Assembly: GCA_021781575.1 (NCBI GenBank)
Contig: JAJXWP010000025.1
Span: forward strand, 1 to 64,000
DNA from: Pseudomonadota bacterium
Lineage (GTDB): Bacteria > Pseudomonadota > Alphaproteobacteria > Rhodospirillales > Magnetospirillaceae
Length of the DNA stretch: 64,000 bases
Direction: 5' to 3'
Under the pieces are notes generated by a model that was not told the origin of the DNA, did not search any database, and saw only the letters and a program-made list of their open reading frames with translations. A program made the translations under genes and the position numbers. Positions 8,708 to 17,863 of this stretch are shown one piece after another (the first letter of the stretch is position 1; the number at the start of each line of letters is the position of its first letter).

Positions 8708-10845
8708 GGTCCTTGCACGGCACAGACTTCCCGCAGCAAAGCCAACGCGCGGTCGTAGTCGAAGTTGCGGACCGATTCGGCGATCGCTTCGTACCGCTCG
8801 GGGAAGGCTGCGCGAAGGATCGCCGAATTGGCGTCCATCTCGTCCTCGGCCACTGGGTCAGCCTCCTCCAGCAGAGCCGACAATCGCCCGCATACCTCTC
8901 GGACCCTGCCGGCATCCGTTAGCGCCACCATCGGCTGTTCGGATCTACATCCAAGCCCAGCGGTCACCGCGGCGATCCGATGATCGGCCAGCACAAGGTC
9001 GATGTCAGCGCGCGCCAAACCGCCCGGAAGGCCCGGCACGGCAACCCCAGCGGGCAGACTGGTCGCCGCCTGGTCATCAAGGCTCGGCGCCGGAGAAGGG
9101 GTCTGGCCGGCGGGCCGCGATTTCACCCAGCGCGCAAGGGCCCGCCATAGGGCTTTGGGATCGATCGGCTTGGTGACGTAATCATCCATCCCCGCAGCGG
9201 CGCATCTCTCGCGGTCGGCCTGCAGGGCATTGGCCGTCATGGCGACGATCGGCAGGTCCGACAGACCAAGGCGGCGGATCTCCTGCGTAGCGGTGATTCC
9301 ATCCATCACCGGCATGTGCGTGTCCATGAGCACGAGGTCATAGGACCCTCTGGTGGCCAAGCCTAGGGCGACCTCGCCGTTTTCGGCAATGTCCACGGCG
9401 AAGCCTGCGTCGGTCAGCAGTTCGAACGCCACCTGTTGATCGAGGCCGTTGTCTTCGACCAATAGAATGCGCCTGCCGGCCAGATCGGCCAATTCGCGCG
9501 GCACCTCCCCCGGCGCGTTCGACGCCGCACCCGGTTCGACCGCCTCTCCCCCCATAATCCGCATCAAGGTGTCGAACAGAACAGAGGGGACTACCGGCTT
9601 GATGAGCACCGACTCGATACCAAATCCCTTTATCTGCGCGGACATTTCGAACTTGCCATATGCGGTGATGATGATCTGCGTCGGCTCGGGCGAAAGGCCA
9701 AGGGCGCAGATCCGGGCGGCAGTCTCGAGTCCATCCATTTCCGGCATCCGCCAGTCGAGCAGCACGATCTCGATCGGTGCACCGTTGGCGGCGGCCCGCC
9801 CCAGCGCATCGAGAGCCTCAGGCCCCGAGGCGGCCACCTCGACTCGGAACATCATGGCGGACAGCATATCCGCCAGCACGATGCGGGCGAGGTCGTTGTC
9901 ATCGACCACCAGGACGCGCCGCCCCCACAGTTGGGGATGGGGGACCAGCGGCCGTCTTGGCGCTCCTTTGCGCAGGCGGGTTGTAAACCAAAAGGTCGAT
10001 CCTTGTCCGGGAATGCTGTCAACCCCCACTTGGCCGCCCATGAGTTCCACCAGCTTGCGGCAGATCGCCAGCCCCAGGCCGGTACCACCGTACTTGCGCG
10101 TGGTCGAGCTGTCGGCCTGCGAGAAGCTCTGAAACAGCCGCCCCTTCTGCTCCTCCGTCACGCCAATGCCGGTGTCCTGCACCGCGATGTGCAGAAGTAC
10201 GAAATCACCAGAATTTTCGGCCAGCCGAACGGAGATGGTGACCACGCCCGCGTCGGTAAACTTAACCGCGTTGGTGGCGTAATTCGCCAGGATCTGCCCG
10301 AGCCGAAGAGGATCGCCGACCAAGGCAGTTGGCACGCCAGGGTCCATCCGGCAAACCAGTTCCAGCCCCTTGCCGGCCGCCTTTTCAGCAACCAGATCGG
10401 TAGCGGTCTGCAACACCCGCTCAAGGTTGAAATCGATGGCCTCGATGGCGAGCTTGCCAGCGTCGATTTTCGAGAAATCGAGGATGTCGTTGATTATCCC
10501 ACGGAGATGCTCGCTGGCGTTGTGAATCTTGAGCAGATAGTCGCGTTGACGCGCGTCGAGATCGGTCTTCAGCGCCAGATGAGCCATGCCGATGATGGCG
10601 TTCATCGGCGTGCGGATCTCATGACTCATATTGGCCAGGAAGTCCGCCTTCGCCTGAGACGCATATTCTGCAGCCGCCTTGGCCGCAGCGAGATCGCTGA
10701 TCACGCTTTTATACAGATGGTCAGCCTGATCCCTTGACTGCTCCGTATACACTCGCGCTTCTTCGCAGCGAGCCAGCTTCTGCCGGAGAATCCTTAGTTC
10801 CCGCTCCAGTTTTTCGTATTTTTTATGAGTTTTGTCTTTCTCCAA
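8704..10845 (-). CDS. hybrid histidine kinase with two receivers, Hpt core missing
   Basis: 713-residue soluble kinase with no membrane helix. Residues 1-65 are coiled coil, HisKA has the phospho-His at about 75 ([14 protein letters not shown]), and HATPase is at about 185-300 with [13 protein letters not shown]. Two receiver domains lie near 310-425 and 455-575. The C-terminal 120 residues look like the ends of an Hpt domain plus a tail ([19 protein letters not shown]), but the Hpt core with the HTLKG phospho-His motif is not there. The start is a TTG two bases after the FIST stop; no ATG or GTG gives a full HisKA coiled coil. Input probably comes from FIST or a partner, and output goes to the coupled HD-GYP regulator. 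Confidence 0.88.
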   Translation of the reverse strand: MEKDKTHKKYEKLERELRILRQKLARCEEARVYTEQSRDQADHLYKSVISDLAAAKAAAEYASQAKADFLANMSHEIRTPMNAIIGMAHLALKTDLDARQRDYLLKIHNASEHLRGIINDILDFSKIDAGKLAIEAIDFNLERVLQTATDLVAEKAAGKGLELVCRMDPGVPTALVGDPLRLGQILANYATNAVKFTDAGVVTISVRLAENSGDFVLLHIAVQDTGIGVTEEQKGRLFQSFSQADSSTTRKYGGTGLGLAICRKLVELMGGQVGVDSIPGQGSTFWFTTRLRKGAPRRPLVPHPQLWGRRVLVVDDNDLARIVLADMLSAMMFRVEVAASGPEALDALGRAAANGAPIEIVLLDWRMPEMDGLETAARICALGLSPEPTQIIITAYGKFEMSAQIKGFGIESVLIKPVVPSVLFDTLMRIMGGEAVEPGAASNAPGEVPRELADLAGRRILLVEDNGLDQQVAFELLTDAGFAVDIAENGEVALGLATRGSYDLVLMDTHMPVMDGITATQEIRRLGLSDLPIVAMTANALQADRERCAAAGMDDYVTKPIDPKALWRALARWVKSRPAGQTPSPAPSLDDQAATSLPAGVAVPGLPGGLARADIDLVLADHRIAAVTAGLGCRSEQPMVALTDAGRVREVCGRLSALLEEADPVAEDEMDANSAILRAAFPERYEAIAESVRNFDYDRALALLREVCAVQGP

Positions 10846-10846
10846 A

Positions 10847-12022
10847 TCATGACCCCAAAAGGACGGTTACAAAAGTCATGTTATGGTAGTAGGCTGCTTG
10901 CCCTTCCTGGCTTGGCGCAAACTCCCCGTAGCCGTAGAAGCCGCAAAAAGCGACATCCCCCAGGTGGGAGGCGACGAGCTTCGCCTCTTCGGCCGTGCGT
11001 GTGCCGAGCAGGAGCTTGCGGCAAATACAGGAAAAAATTAAAGCACACTCCGGAGTGCCGTCAGCCGGAAACCGCTCCTTGGCCATCCGGATGGAAGCTT
11101 CGCATCCTTGCAGGATGGCCGCGCGGTCTCCAACAGTTATGCGCACCCTAGCCCCCATGGGAACATCACCAAAGAAGGTCACGCCTCTTGTGTTATCGGC
11201 TAGAGAGTTAGGCGCACGAAAATAGTCAACACCCCCATTCGCATCGAGAATAGCCAATGGAAATTCAGGTTTACTGACTCCAACCCCGCCGAGTTGCTTT
11301 TTATAAAATGAAAGAGTTGGCATATTATCTATGGCTTGAACCACCAGACCCGTACTACTTGTAACCGTACCCACCTCCCCAATGGAATTCCAGCCACCGG
11401 CAACCCCGGACGAACTGATGACGTTGCCCGCCACAAGCATGATGGGGAGGGAATCCGATAGAACCTCGTTTCCGAAGAACTGTTGTGTGGACTTGAACGC
11501 AACGCCACTCGGGTAACCCGCCGTGTTTCCAGCCGTTGTTCCGCCAAAAACCGGAACATCAACTCCGAGCAACTCGGTCAGAGATGAGATGACAACGGCC
11601 ATATTTGCGGTCATGCTTTCCGGCAAAGCCAGACATAGACGCAGTGGCAGAGAAGTCTTAGCCCGAGCTGACGCTACAGCTTCGGCGCAAGCCGCTTTGG
11701 TATCGGAGGAAAGATTTCGTCCGAGACCTGTGACGATCTGCACCGAATCGTCGTGGGAGAAAATAGCCAGCGCCGTTGATGCGTCCGCAAAGCCAATAGC
11801 TGAAGAAAGTTCGCCGTCTGTAGAGCCCCCGATCAACGCGATTCCTCTCCATGCGTTGTTGATGGCATCAATTAACGGCTGATGTTCACAATGGTTGGTA
11901 GACAGAAGCAAGGCCACCTTAACTGGTCGCCCCGATAACTGTCTTTGGCATTGCTCAATCAGATCCTCTGCAATATGAAGAGGGTCAACGTCCTCGCTGT
12001 GAGCGACAACCACTTTAAACAT
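10847..12022 (-). CDS. FIST-domain sensory protein
   Basis: 391 residues with FIST_N and FIST_C signatures: [46 protein letters not shown], and a C-terminal [11 protein letters not shown] with FVTVLL at the end. FIST domains are thought to bind small ligands and occur with kinases, chemoreceptors and c-di-GMP enzymes. There is no signal peptide, so it is probably cytoplasmic. The ATG at 12022 lies 61 bases after the chemoreceptor stop, and the gene ends one base before the hybrid kinase start. A highly similar but broken copy is at 23740-24704. The ligand cannot be told from the sequence. Confidence 0.9.
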   Translation of the reverse strand: MFKVVVAHSEDVDPLHIAEDLIEQCQRQLSGRPVKVALLLSTNHCEHQPLIDAINNAWRGIALIGGSTDGELSSAIGFADASTALAIFSHDDSVQIVTGLGRNLSSDTKAACAEAVASARAKTSLPLRLCLALPESMTANMAVVISSLTELLGVDVPVFGGTTAGNTAGYPSGVAFKSTQQFFGNEVLSDSLPIMLVAGNVISSSGVAGGWNSIGEVGTVTSSTGLVVQAIDNMPTLSFYKKQLGGVGVSKPEFPLAILDANGGVDYFRAPNSLADNTRGVTFFGDVPMGARVRITVGDRAAILQGCEASIRMAKERFPADGTPECALIFSCICRKLLLGTRTAEEAKLVASHLGDVAFCGFYGYGEFAPSQEGQAAYYHNMTFVTVLLGS

Positions 12023-12083
12023 GACATTGCCCTCTTTTCTTCGACAGACATCGTTTGGCCGAACTGGCGTTTCCCATTCAGAC

Positions 12084-14498
12084 TTAGGCGGCCGCTTGTT
12101 GCTTTTGAAGGAACGTCCCTAGCGCACGATCCTCTCTGGACACATGGTCGCGCAGCCATGCTCCCAGATAGTTGAACAGTTCCGTGTCCGCCCCCGGATG
12201 GTCGGATTCGATTTGCTTTTTCAGCATAGCGATGCGGTCGAGGAACTCGCCATGGGAGCGGGTATGGCGGGTGGTTCCGGGAAAACTATGGTCGGCCATC
12301 AGTTTTTCTTCCTCCTTGAAGTGCTCGCGGGTGCTGCTTTCGATTCTGGCGATCGCCGCGATCGCACCCTGGCGGCCGTCGCCCGCCATCATTTGGGTGT
12401 AGAACTGGTTGAAGCTTTCGAAGGCCGCCCGATGATGGCGATCGACCGACGGGATTCCGGTATCGAGGCCGGCATCCCATTTCAGGACCTCCTGCTTGCC
12501 GGCATCGGCGCGGACCAAGTCCAGGAATCGCCGTACTTCGGTGCGCAGAACCGCTGCCTGGCCGGACAGGCCGGATGCCGCGCCACGAATATGCTCGGCC
12601 GCCGTCCCGGTCTCCTTCGCCGCCTCTTCCACCGCGCCGATATTTTGCGACACCTCGCGGGTACCGGCGGCAGCCTGGTCGACGTTGCGGGCAATTTCGT
12701 CGGTGGCCGCGACCGACGAACTGATCTCGCCCATTTCGGTAATGACCTTCGAGATCCTGCTGATGGCCTGGACTGCGGTACCGGTACCTTCTTGAACCGA
12801 CTGGATCTGGCCGGCGATGTTGTTGATGAGTTCGACGATCTCGCCGATTTCTCCGACAGTCTCCGACAGCGCCCGCACTTGGGATGTTGTGTTGCGCGCC
12901 TCGTCCTCGGCGCGGGCGGCCACCGATTGCGACCGTTGCACATGGCACGAGATTTCGGTGATGGACGAGGCCAGTTCCTCGCTGGCCGAAGCGACGGTCT
13001 GCACATTGACCGAGGCATGATGCGCCGCCGAGGCCGCCATGGTGGCCTGGGAACTGGTTTCGGCCGCGATGCGGGCCATCCGGCCCGATGAATCTTCAAG
13101 CTCCGTGGCCGCCGAGGTCACCGCCTGAACCACCTTGCCGACGCTGTCCTCGAACATATTGGCCATCTGGCGCATCGCCGCCAGGCGGTCGGCCTCGGCC
13201 CGGTGCTTGGTCTCCTCCTGGTCGCTCCGCATGCGCTCGACGGCCAGGGCGTTGTCCTTGAACACGGACATCGCCTTGGCTATCTCGCCGATTTCGTCCC
13301 TGCGGTCGTCATGGTCGATCGCCACCGTCATGTCGCCGCCGGCCAGCTTGCGGATCACCCCGACCAGATCGGCGAGCGGTTCGACGACCCGCTGGCCGAC
13401 GAACAGGATCGAGATGAATATGGCCAACAAAACCGTGATGATGCCGACGATGAACAGGACGACGGTACGGTGATGAACGAGGGCGCGGCTTTCGGCGGAC
13501 GACTGGCTGATGTTCGTTCGCACCGTTGTGGTCATCTGATGGATGTCGCCGACAAGCTGGTCTATGATCTTCTTGTCATCGTGGATCAGCGCGCCGGCCT
13601 GCGCCAGCAGATCCAGGCGGTGCACGCAGATCCCCGGCAGGCCAGTGGTGCTGTTGCCGGTCTTGGACAGCGCGTCGTACAGGATTCTCAGGTGGCCGCC
13701 CAGTACGGGGGGCAGCTCCTTCAGGGCGTCCTTCGCCTCCCTCATCGCGCCCCGGTATTTGAAGCCCAGATCCCCAACCGTATCGGCGTTGGTGGTCCGC
13801 GACATTTCGGTCAGGGCGTCACTTGCCGCCTGGATCTGACTTTGCAACGTTTGTAGCGGACGACTGACGGCTAGCGCGTCCGACAGGTCATTGAACACGC
13901 CTTGAGACGGGCTGGCCTTCGCGGTCCTGCTGTCGATGGAAATCCTCATCGTGGTGGTGCTGAGCGCCGGACCGACTTCCGTCTGGATGGCGTCTCTCGC
14001 GTTGGCCGTGTCCACCAACAGCGATTGGATGGCCTGCTCCGCCTTTAGCCGTTGCGCCACCAAGTCGTCGATGTGGCGGAGATTCGCCGAGAGGCGGTCC
14101 ACGGCCACACCGATTTTGTCCAAGTTGGTCGCCCCGCTGCGGAAATCGCGCAGGCGGCGCAGGCTGTCCTCCAGCCCCGCCACTTGGCGACCGATCGCCG
14201 CGAATTGCTGCTTGCGATACTCCTCGGTGGTAGCCGCCGCCAGGGAGGGAGCCGACATGTTCAGCCGTTCGCCGTCACTGGCCAGGGTCAGGGCGACGGT
14301 CATCGCCGGGACGCGCTGGTCGATCATGACGGCCAGGACATCGTTGAGTTGGCCGAAGGAGACGATCGCCAGGGCAAAGCCGGTCATCGCCAGGATGACG
14401 ATCACCACCTGCGCGCCGAACAATCTGCCGCCGATGCCGTGCCGGTAGGCCTGGACTCGTGCCACCCAGGCCCGTGGCGAGGATTTGATCGCCTCCAT
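12084..14498 (-). CDS. chemoreceptor with C-terminal hemerythrin, hairpin tip missing
   Basis: 804 residues. TM1 lies near 26-48, a helical periplasmic sensor of about 290 residues follows, TM2 is near 346-368, then HAMP, a methyl-accepting coiled coil, and a C-terminal bacteriohemerythrin (about 675-800) with WDAGLDTGIPSVDRHH, EHFKEEEKLM, TRSHGEF and HVSREDRALG. Hemerythrin-MCPs sense O2 or NO. The conserved kinase-binding tip normally read as NLLALNATIEAARAGE...GFAVVA is absent: the sequence runs LINNIAGQ straight into IQSVQEGTG. A further segment (AVEEQGA) is missing near SSSVAATDEIARN. It starts 3 bases after the binding-protein stop, so the two are surely cotranscribed. Whether it can still reach CheA is doubtful. 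Confidence 0.9.
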   Translation of the reverse strand: MEAIKSSPRAWVARVQAYRHGIGGRLFGAQVVIVILAMTGFALAIVSFGQLNDVLAVMIDQRVPAMTVALTLASDGERLNMSAPSLAAATTEEYRKQQFAAIGRQVAGLEDSLRRLRDFRSGATNLDKIGVAVDRLSANLRHIDDLVAQRLKAEQAIQSLLVDTANARDAIQTEVGPALSTTTMRISIDSRTAKASPSQGVFNDLSDALAVSRPLQTLQSQIQAASDALTEMSRTTNADTVGDLGFKYRGAMREAKDALKELPPVLGGHLRILYDALSKTGNSTTGLPGICVHRLDLLAQAGALIHDDKKIIDQLVGDIHQMTTTVRTNISQSSAESRALVHHRTVVLFIVGIITVLLAIFISILFVGQRVVEPLADLVGVIRKLAGGDMTVAIDHDDRRDEIGEIAKAMSVFKDNALAVERMRSDQEETKHRAEADRLAAMRQMANMFEDSVGKVVQAVTSAATELEDSSGRMARIAAETSSQATMAASAAHHASVNVQTVASASEELASSITEISCHVQRSQSVAARAEDEARNTTSQVRALSETVGEIGEIVELINNIAGQIQSVQEGTGTAVQAISRISKVITEMGEISSSVAATDEIARNVDQAAAGTREVSQNIGAVEEAAKETGTAAEHIRGAASGLSGQAAVLRTEVRRFLDLVRADAGKQEVLKWDAGLDTGIPSVDRHHRAAFESFNQFYTQMMAGDGRQGAIAAIARIESSTREHFKEEEKLMADHSFPGTTRHTRSHGEFLDRIAMLKKQIESDHPGADTELFNYLGAWLRDHVSREDRALGTFLQKQQAAA

Positions 14499-14501
14499 CC
14501 G

Positions 14502-15761
14502 TCAGTTTCCCTGATACAGGTGCACCTTTCCGGCTTTTTCCACATTGGGGAATATCGAGAACACGGTTTCCTTGAGCCAGCGCCCCGTCTTGGCGTCCTG
14601 GCGCCACTGGCCGGTCGCGACGGGGATCACGGCATAGTTGTGCTGGTTGAATGCGATCTTGCCGGCCACGGTATCGATCGTTGTCGCTCTCAGCGCCTTG
14701 GCGATGGCATCGGACGAGGTGTCGGTCGATCGACGGAGAGCATCGAACAGAACGTCGAGGGCGGCGTCGTCGAGGCCCAGCAGCGGCGAGTAATATTTGC
14801 CGGGATTGCCTTTCTCGTAGGCGTTGATCAGCGCTCTCGCATCATAGCCGCCGAAGGTGGCGTGGCCGGGAAAGGCGCCCGACCAGAAATCGACGCCGGC
14901 GACGCCCTCGGCCAGGGGGCCGACCGACGCCATGGCCTCGGCAAAACCGGTGGCCTTGTCGATCAGGTAGAATTTCGGCTTGAAGCCGGCTTTTTGGGCG
15001 GCGGTCAGGAAATGCGCCAGATCGGGCGGTGTCAGGACGCCGGTCACCGCTTCCACGCCGGCGGCCTTGAATTTGGCGACGATAGGCGAGAAATCGGCCA
15101 GCCCCATTTCGAACCGGCCGGGATCCACGCTGTGCCAGCCTTCCTTGGCGAACGCCGGGTCGAACAGCGAATGGAAGATCAGCCCGTCTGGATCGTTGGG
15201 GTAGAGATAGCCAATCTTGCCATTGAAGCCACCGGGAATCGCCTTCAGTGTATCGATATGGTTGTGGACCAAGTCCGGAACCTGGAAGAAGAAGTGAAAG
15301 CCGTATTCGGTGTCGCGCGGCGCGCCATCCGGGCCGATAAGCCATGACTCGATGGGCGCGCCGGTCGTGACGCACGGAACTTGGTACTTCTCGCACATCG
15401 CGGTCGGCTGATTGGTGGTGTCGGGCGTGAACGAAGCCATCACCACATTGACGCGATCGTGGATGATCGCCTTGGCCGCGGCCGCACCCGAACCGGCGGG
15501 CGTCGATTGCGAGTCGTAATACTTGAACTCGATCATGCAATGCTGGCCGCCGATGGTCAGCCCGCCCGCCTTGTCGAGTTGGGCGACCTTGTAGTCGTCG
15601 ATCCAAGGATGCACCGTGGCCGCCGCCGACAGAGCCCCGGTCTCCGGCAGCACGCGGCCGATCTTGATGGTGCACCCGGCGCCATAGGCGGATCCTATTG
15701 CCGCCCAGGCAAATGCGGCCATGGCGGCGGCAAGCGGTATGCGATGAATCGTTTTATTCAT
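14502..15761 (-). CDS. periplasmic ABC-type substrate-binding protein (branched-chain amino acid/amide type)
   Basis: 419 residues. A clear signal peptide (residues 1-28, ending SAYGA) is followed by a type I periplasmic binding protein of the Leu/Ile/Val and urea/amide family, with IKIGRVLPETGALS, DKAGGLTIGG, EFKYYDSQSTPAGSGAAAA and a later PDLAHFLTAAQKAGF. The ATG at 15761 follows AGGGAGGAAAG; the longer frame to 15965 is not used. No permease or ATPase genes adjoin it. Instead the next gene 3 bases downstream is a chemoreceptor, so it more likely delivers a ligand to that receptor than to a transporter. This is inference. Confidence 0.9.
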   Translation of the reverse strand: MNKTIHRIPLAAAMAAFAWAAIGSAYGAGCTIKIGRVLPETGALSAAATVHPWIDDYKVAQLDKAGGLTIGGQHCMIEFKYYDSQSTPAGSGAAAAKAIIHDRVNVVMASFTPDTTNQPTAMCEKYQVPCVTTGAPIESWLIGPDGAPRDTEYGFHFFFQVPDLVHNHIDTLKAIPGGFNGKIGYLYPNDPDGLIFHSLFDPAFAKEGWHSVDPGRFEMGLADFSPIVAKFKAAGVEAVTGVLTPPDLAHFLTAAQKAGFKPKFYLIDKATGFAEAMASVGPLAEGVAGVDFWSGAFPGHATFGGYDARALINAYEKGNPGKYYSPLLGLDDAALDVLFDALRRSTDTSSDAIAKALRATTIDTVAGKIAFNQHNYAVIPVATGQWRQDAKTGRWLKETVFSIFPNVEKAGKVHLYQGN

Positions 15762-16589
15762 TACTTTCCTCCCTTTGCACGTGACATTGGTGCATTCAAG
15801 CTCGTCATCAGCCGCGTTTGGCCCGACAGCTTTGCCTCCACCCGCTCGACCCGATCCGGGCCTCCGCCGCTTCGACGAAGTCGGCAATGGTTTTGGCAAG
15901 ATTCCGCTTGGGCATACGCCGCTTTTCTCCCGGCCGGCATTAATAAAACGTTCGTTTGTTTGCATCGAGAAGCGACAACATCACGCGTTCAGACGGAGAC
16001 GCGGTCGCCGCTTGATGCTTCTTTGTAATTCAGTATTTTCTAAAATTAGTGCTTCAGCCACCCCTGGCTACTGCCGATATATGACCTACTCCCAAATCCA
16101 ACGAAAGATAAAAATACCTCGCCTACTGTAGAGCCCCTTATATTAGCATTTAATTTTGCAGATCTCCGCAGCCGGGTGTTAATTGGCCCGTTCCACCCAG
16201 GCAGGCTGCTCAGGCAAAATTCGCGCCAATTTGCCGACGGTCGGGGGAAGCGGCCTTCCCCAAGGGATTCAGGCCGGCAGGTCCGCAACGCCAGGGGGCG
16301 TGACCGGAAGCCGTTCTTGCATATGCGGAAAGTAGCTTTCCGATTTTGGGCGTACGCCCCCTGCGGCGGGCACGGCCATTCCCACGGCCATCGACAAGCT
16401 GACGAAGGCCAAGGCGATCATCGATGCCGCAATCTGGCCGACGAATGACGATTAGGGCCCGTTCCGCGACAATCGCGCGATTATCCAGAAACGGACCCTT
16501 ACAACCTGGCGTGAGCTGACCGCGCAGGCTCCTGCGCCGCCAGGCCAGCATGATGGAGTTCCCTGGCACCGTGCCGCGTTGGTGTCACG
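15762..16589. other. 828-base non-coding stretch
   Basis: Lies between the binding-protein start and the end of hupH, both minus strand. The part from about 15950 to 16160 is clearly lower in GC than the surroundings and probably carries the promoter of the binding-protein/chemoreceptor locus. A short plus-strand frame ending at 16455 reads AIPTAIDKLTKAKAIIDAAI, protein-like but only about 38 codons after a stop and without a ribosome-binding site. It may be the tail of a lost gene. Confidence 0.5.
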
Positions 16590-17303
16590 TCAGAGCGCGT
16601 CGATGATCTCCAGCAGCCGCCGGCCGCCGTCCCGCACGTCCTCCGCGGTCGCCCGTACCGCCGCGGGGATGTCGCATATCTCAAGGACGTGCTGGATCGG
16701 CGTGGCCTGGGAGTTGAAGAATCGGGTGTGCCAGATTTGGCGCCGGCCGGTGGAGCGGACGCGGACGAAGCCGTAGCCCCCGGATTCGAAGGCAATCGGC
16801 CCCTCCCCCAGGGCGTCCTCCAGCAGCTGACGGTCTACCGCCGAGAGCGGCAGCAGCGAAAGGCTGACCCCGTGGACGGGCGCCCCCGGCCGCCAGTCGG
16901 CGGCATGGGCGGCCAGTTCTCCGAGGACCGGCAACGCGTTCATGACGCCGTCGGGCAAGGCGTCGGCACTGGGCGGCGACAGGTAGGGCAGGCTCAAGAC
17001 GGCGTCACGGACCTGGACGGGAATCTCGCCGATCTCCAGGCCGAGGCGCCGGCCTCCGCAAACCTGCCAGACGCCGGGACACACCGCCTCGGCGATCACG
17101 GTTTCGTCCTGCAGACGGCCTGTCACCTCGCCACTTCCCAGAACATCGGCAAGCAGGGCCAGATCCGCGTCGGCCAAATCCGCAAGGTCGAAGCCGATCG
17201 ACTCGCCGCCGGCCCAGCCGGCGGCGGCCTCGCCCACCCGGCGCAGCAGCGCGACAACCGGGCTGTCCGCCCCGGGCCGATGGCGCAACGGAGGGCGGTT
17301 CAC
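16590..17303 (-). CDS. hupH: hydrogenase maturation protein HupH/HyaF family
   Basis: 237 residues. The C-terminal half matches the HupH/HyaF family: GGYGFVRVRSTGRRQIWHTR, FFNSQ, LEICDIP and PEDV-like AEDVRDGGRRLLEII. These proteins help mature the Fe-S small subunit of membrane-bound uptake hydrogenases, especially under oxygen. The common GYGxC motif has Val in place of Cys here. The start is a GTG overlapping the hupD stop as GTGA, so it is the last gene of the hydrogenase operon and translationally coupled. HupG/HyaE, the usual partner, is not in this operon. Confidence 0.83.
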   Translation of the reverse strand: MNRPPLRHRPGADSPVVALLRRVGEAAAGWAGGESIGFDLADLADADLALLADVLGSGEVTGRLQDETVIAEAVCPGVWQVCGGRRLGLEIGEIPVQVRDAVLSLPYLSPPSADALPDGVMNALPVLGELAAHAADWRPGAPVHGVSLSLLPLSAVDRQLLEDALGEGPIAFESGGYGFVRVRSTGRRQIWHTRFFNSQATPIQHVLEICDIPAAVRATAEDVRDGGRRLLEIIDAL

Positions 17304-17863
17304 GCCGGGCTCCGTTCGTAATCGGATCGGGCGAGTCCGTGGCCCAGCAGGGCCGGGCGGCCAAAGCCGGGGCGGGCGCGATAGCCCCAGGCCGCCAACT
17401 GCTTCAGCGCCGCCGCCAGGGCCGGTTCCAGTGCCGCCGCCACCACCGGAGTCAACCCCCCTCCCCAGCTGTCGAGGTCGGCCGGCTGCACCCCGACCAG
17501 CAGGATCTCCTCGGGCTGGCGTCCCAGCAGGGCGGCGGCGCTCAACACCTCCTGGAAACCGGTCTGGTGCAGGCTGACCGTCTTCGCCCCCATGAAGCGA
17601 GGCACCTCGTCGCCCCGCGCCAGCATCAGGGTGCCGGGCGAAAGCCCGTAGTCCACCGCGTCGAACACCAGCAGCCGCCGGCAGTCGGCCACCCGATCCA
17701 CCAGATAGATGCCCTGGGTGCCGCCATCGAGAAGCGCCACCCCCTCGGCCATCTCCCAGCCGGCGTTCAACGCCTCGACCGCGCGCACGCCGAATCCCTC
17801 ATCCGCCCACAGCAGGTTGCCGATGCCAAGCACCAGAACCGGAACCGACGGCGCCGGGATCAC
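17300..17863 (-). CDS. hupD: hydrogenase maturation endopeptidase HupD/HyaD
   Basis: 187 residues. The N terminus [20 protein letters not shown] holds the metal-binding Glu, followed by LLDGGTQG and VFDAVDYG (second ligand) and SLHQTGF (His ligand), the complete M52 peptidase pattern. It cleaves the C-terminal peptide of the large subunit after the last Ni-ligand motif once the NiFe centre is in place. Its GTG start overlaps the hupL stop as GTGA and its stop overlaps hupH, giving tight coupling with its substrate. Confidence 0.95.
   Translation of the reverse strand: MIPAPSVPVLVLGIGNLLWADEGFGVRAVEALNAGWEMAEGVALLDGGTQGIYLVDRVADCRRLLVFDAVDYGLSPGTLMLARGDEVPRFMGAKTVSLHQTGFQEVLSAAALLGRQPEEILLVGVQPADLDSWGGGLTPVVAAALEPALAAALKQLAAWGYRARPGFGRPALLGHGLARSDYERSPA

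Noticed and set aside
16320-16455. short plus-strand frame ending AIIDAAIWPTNDD
   Set aside because: Only about 38 codons after a stop, no ribosome-binding site and no family. Mentioned only as a possible gene tail.
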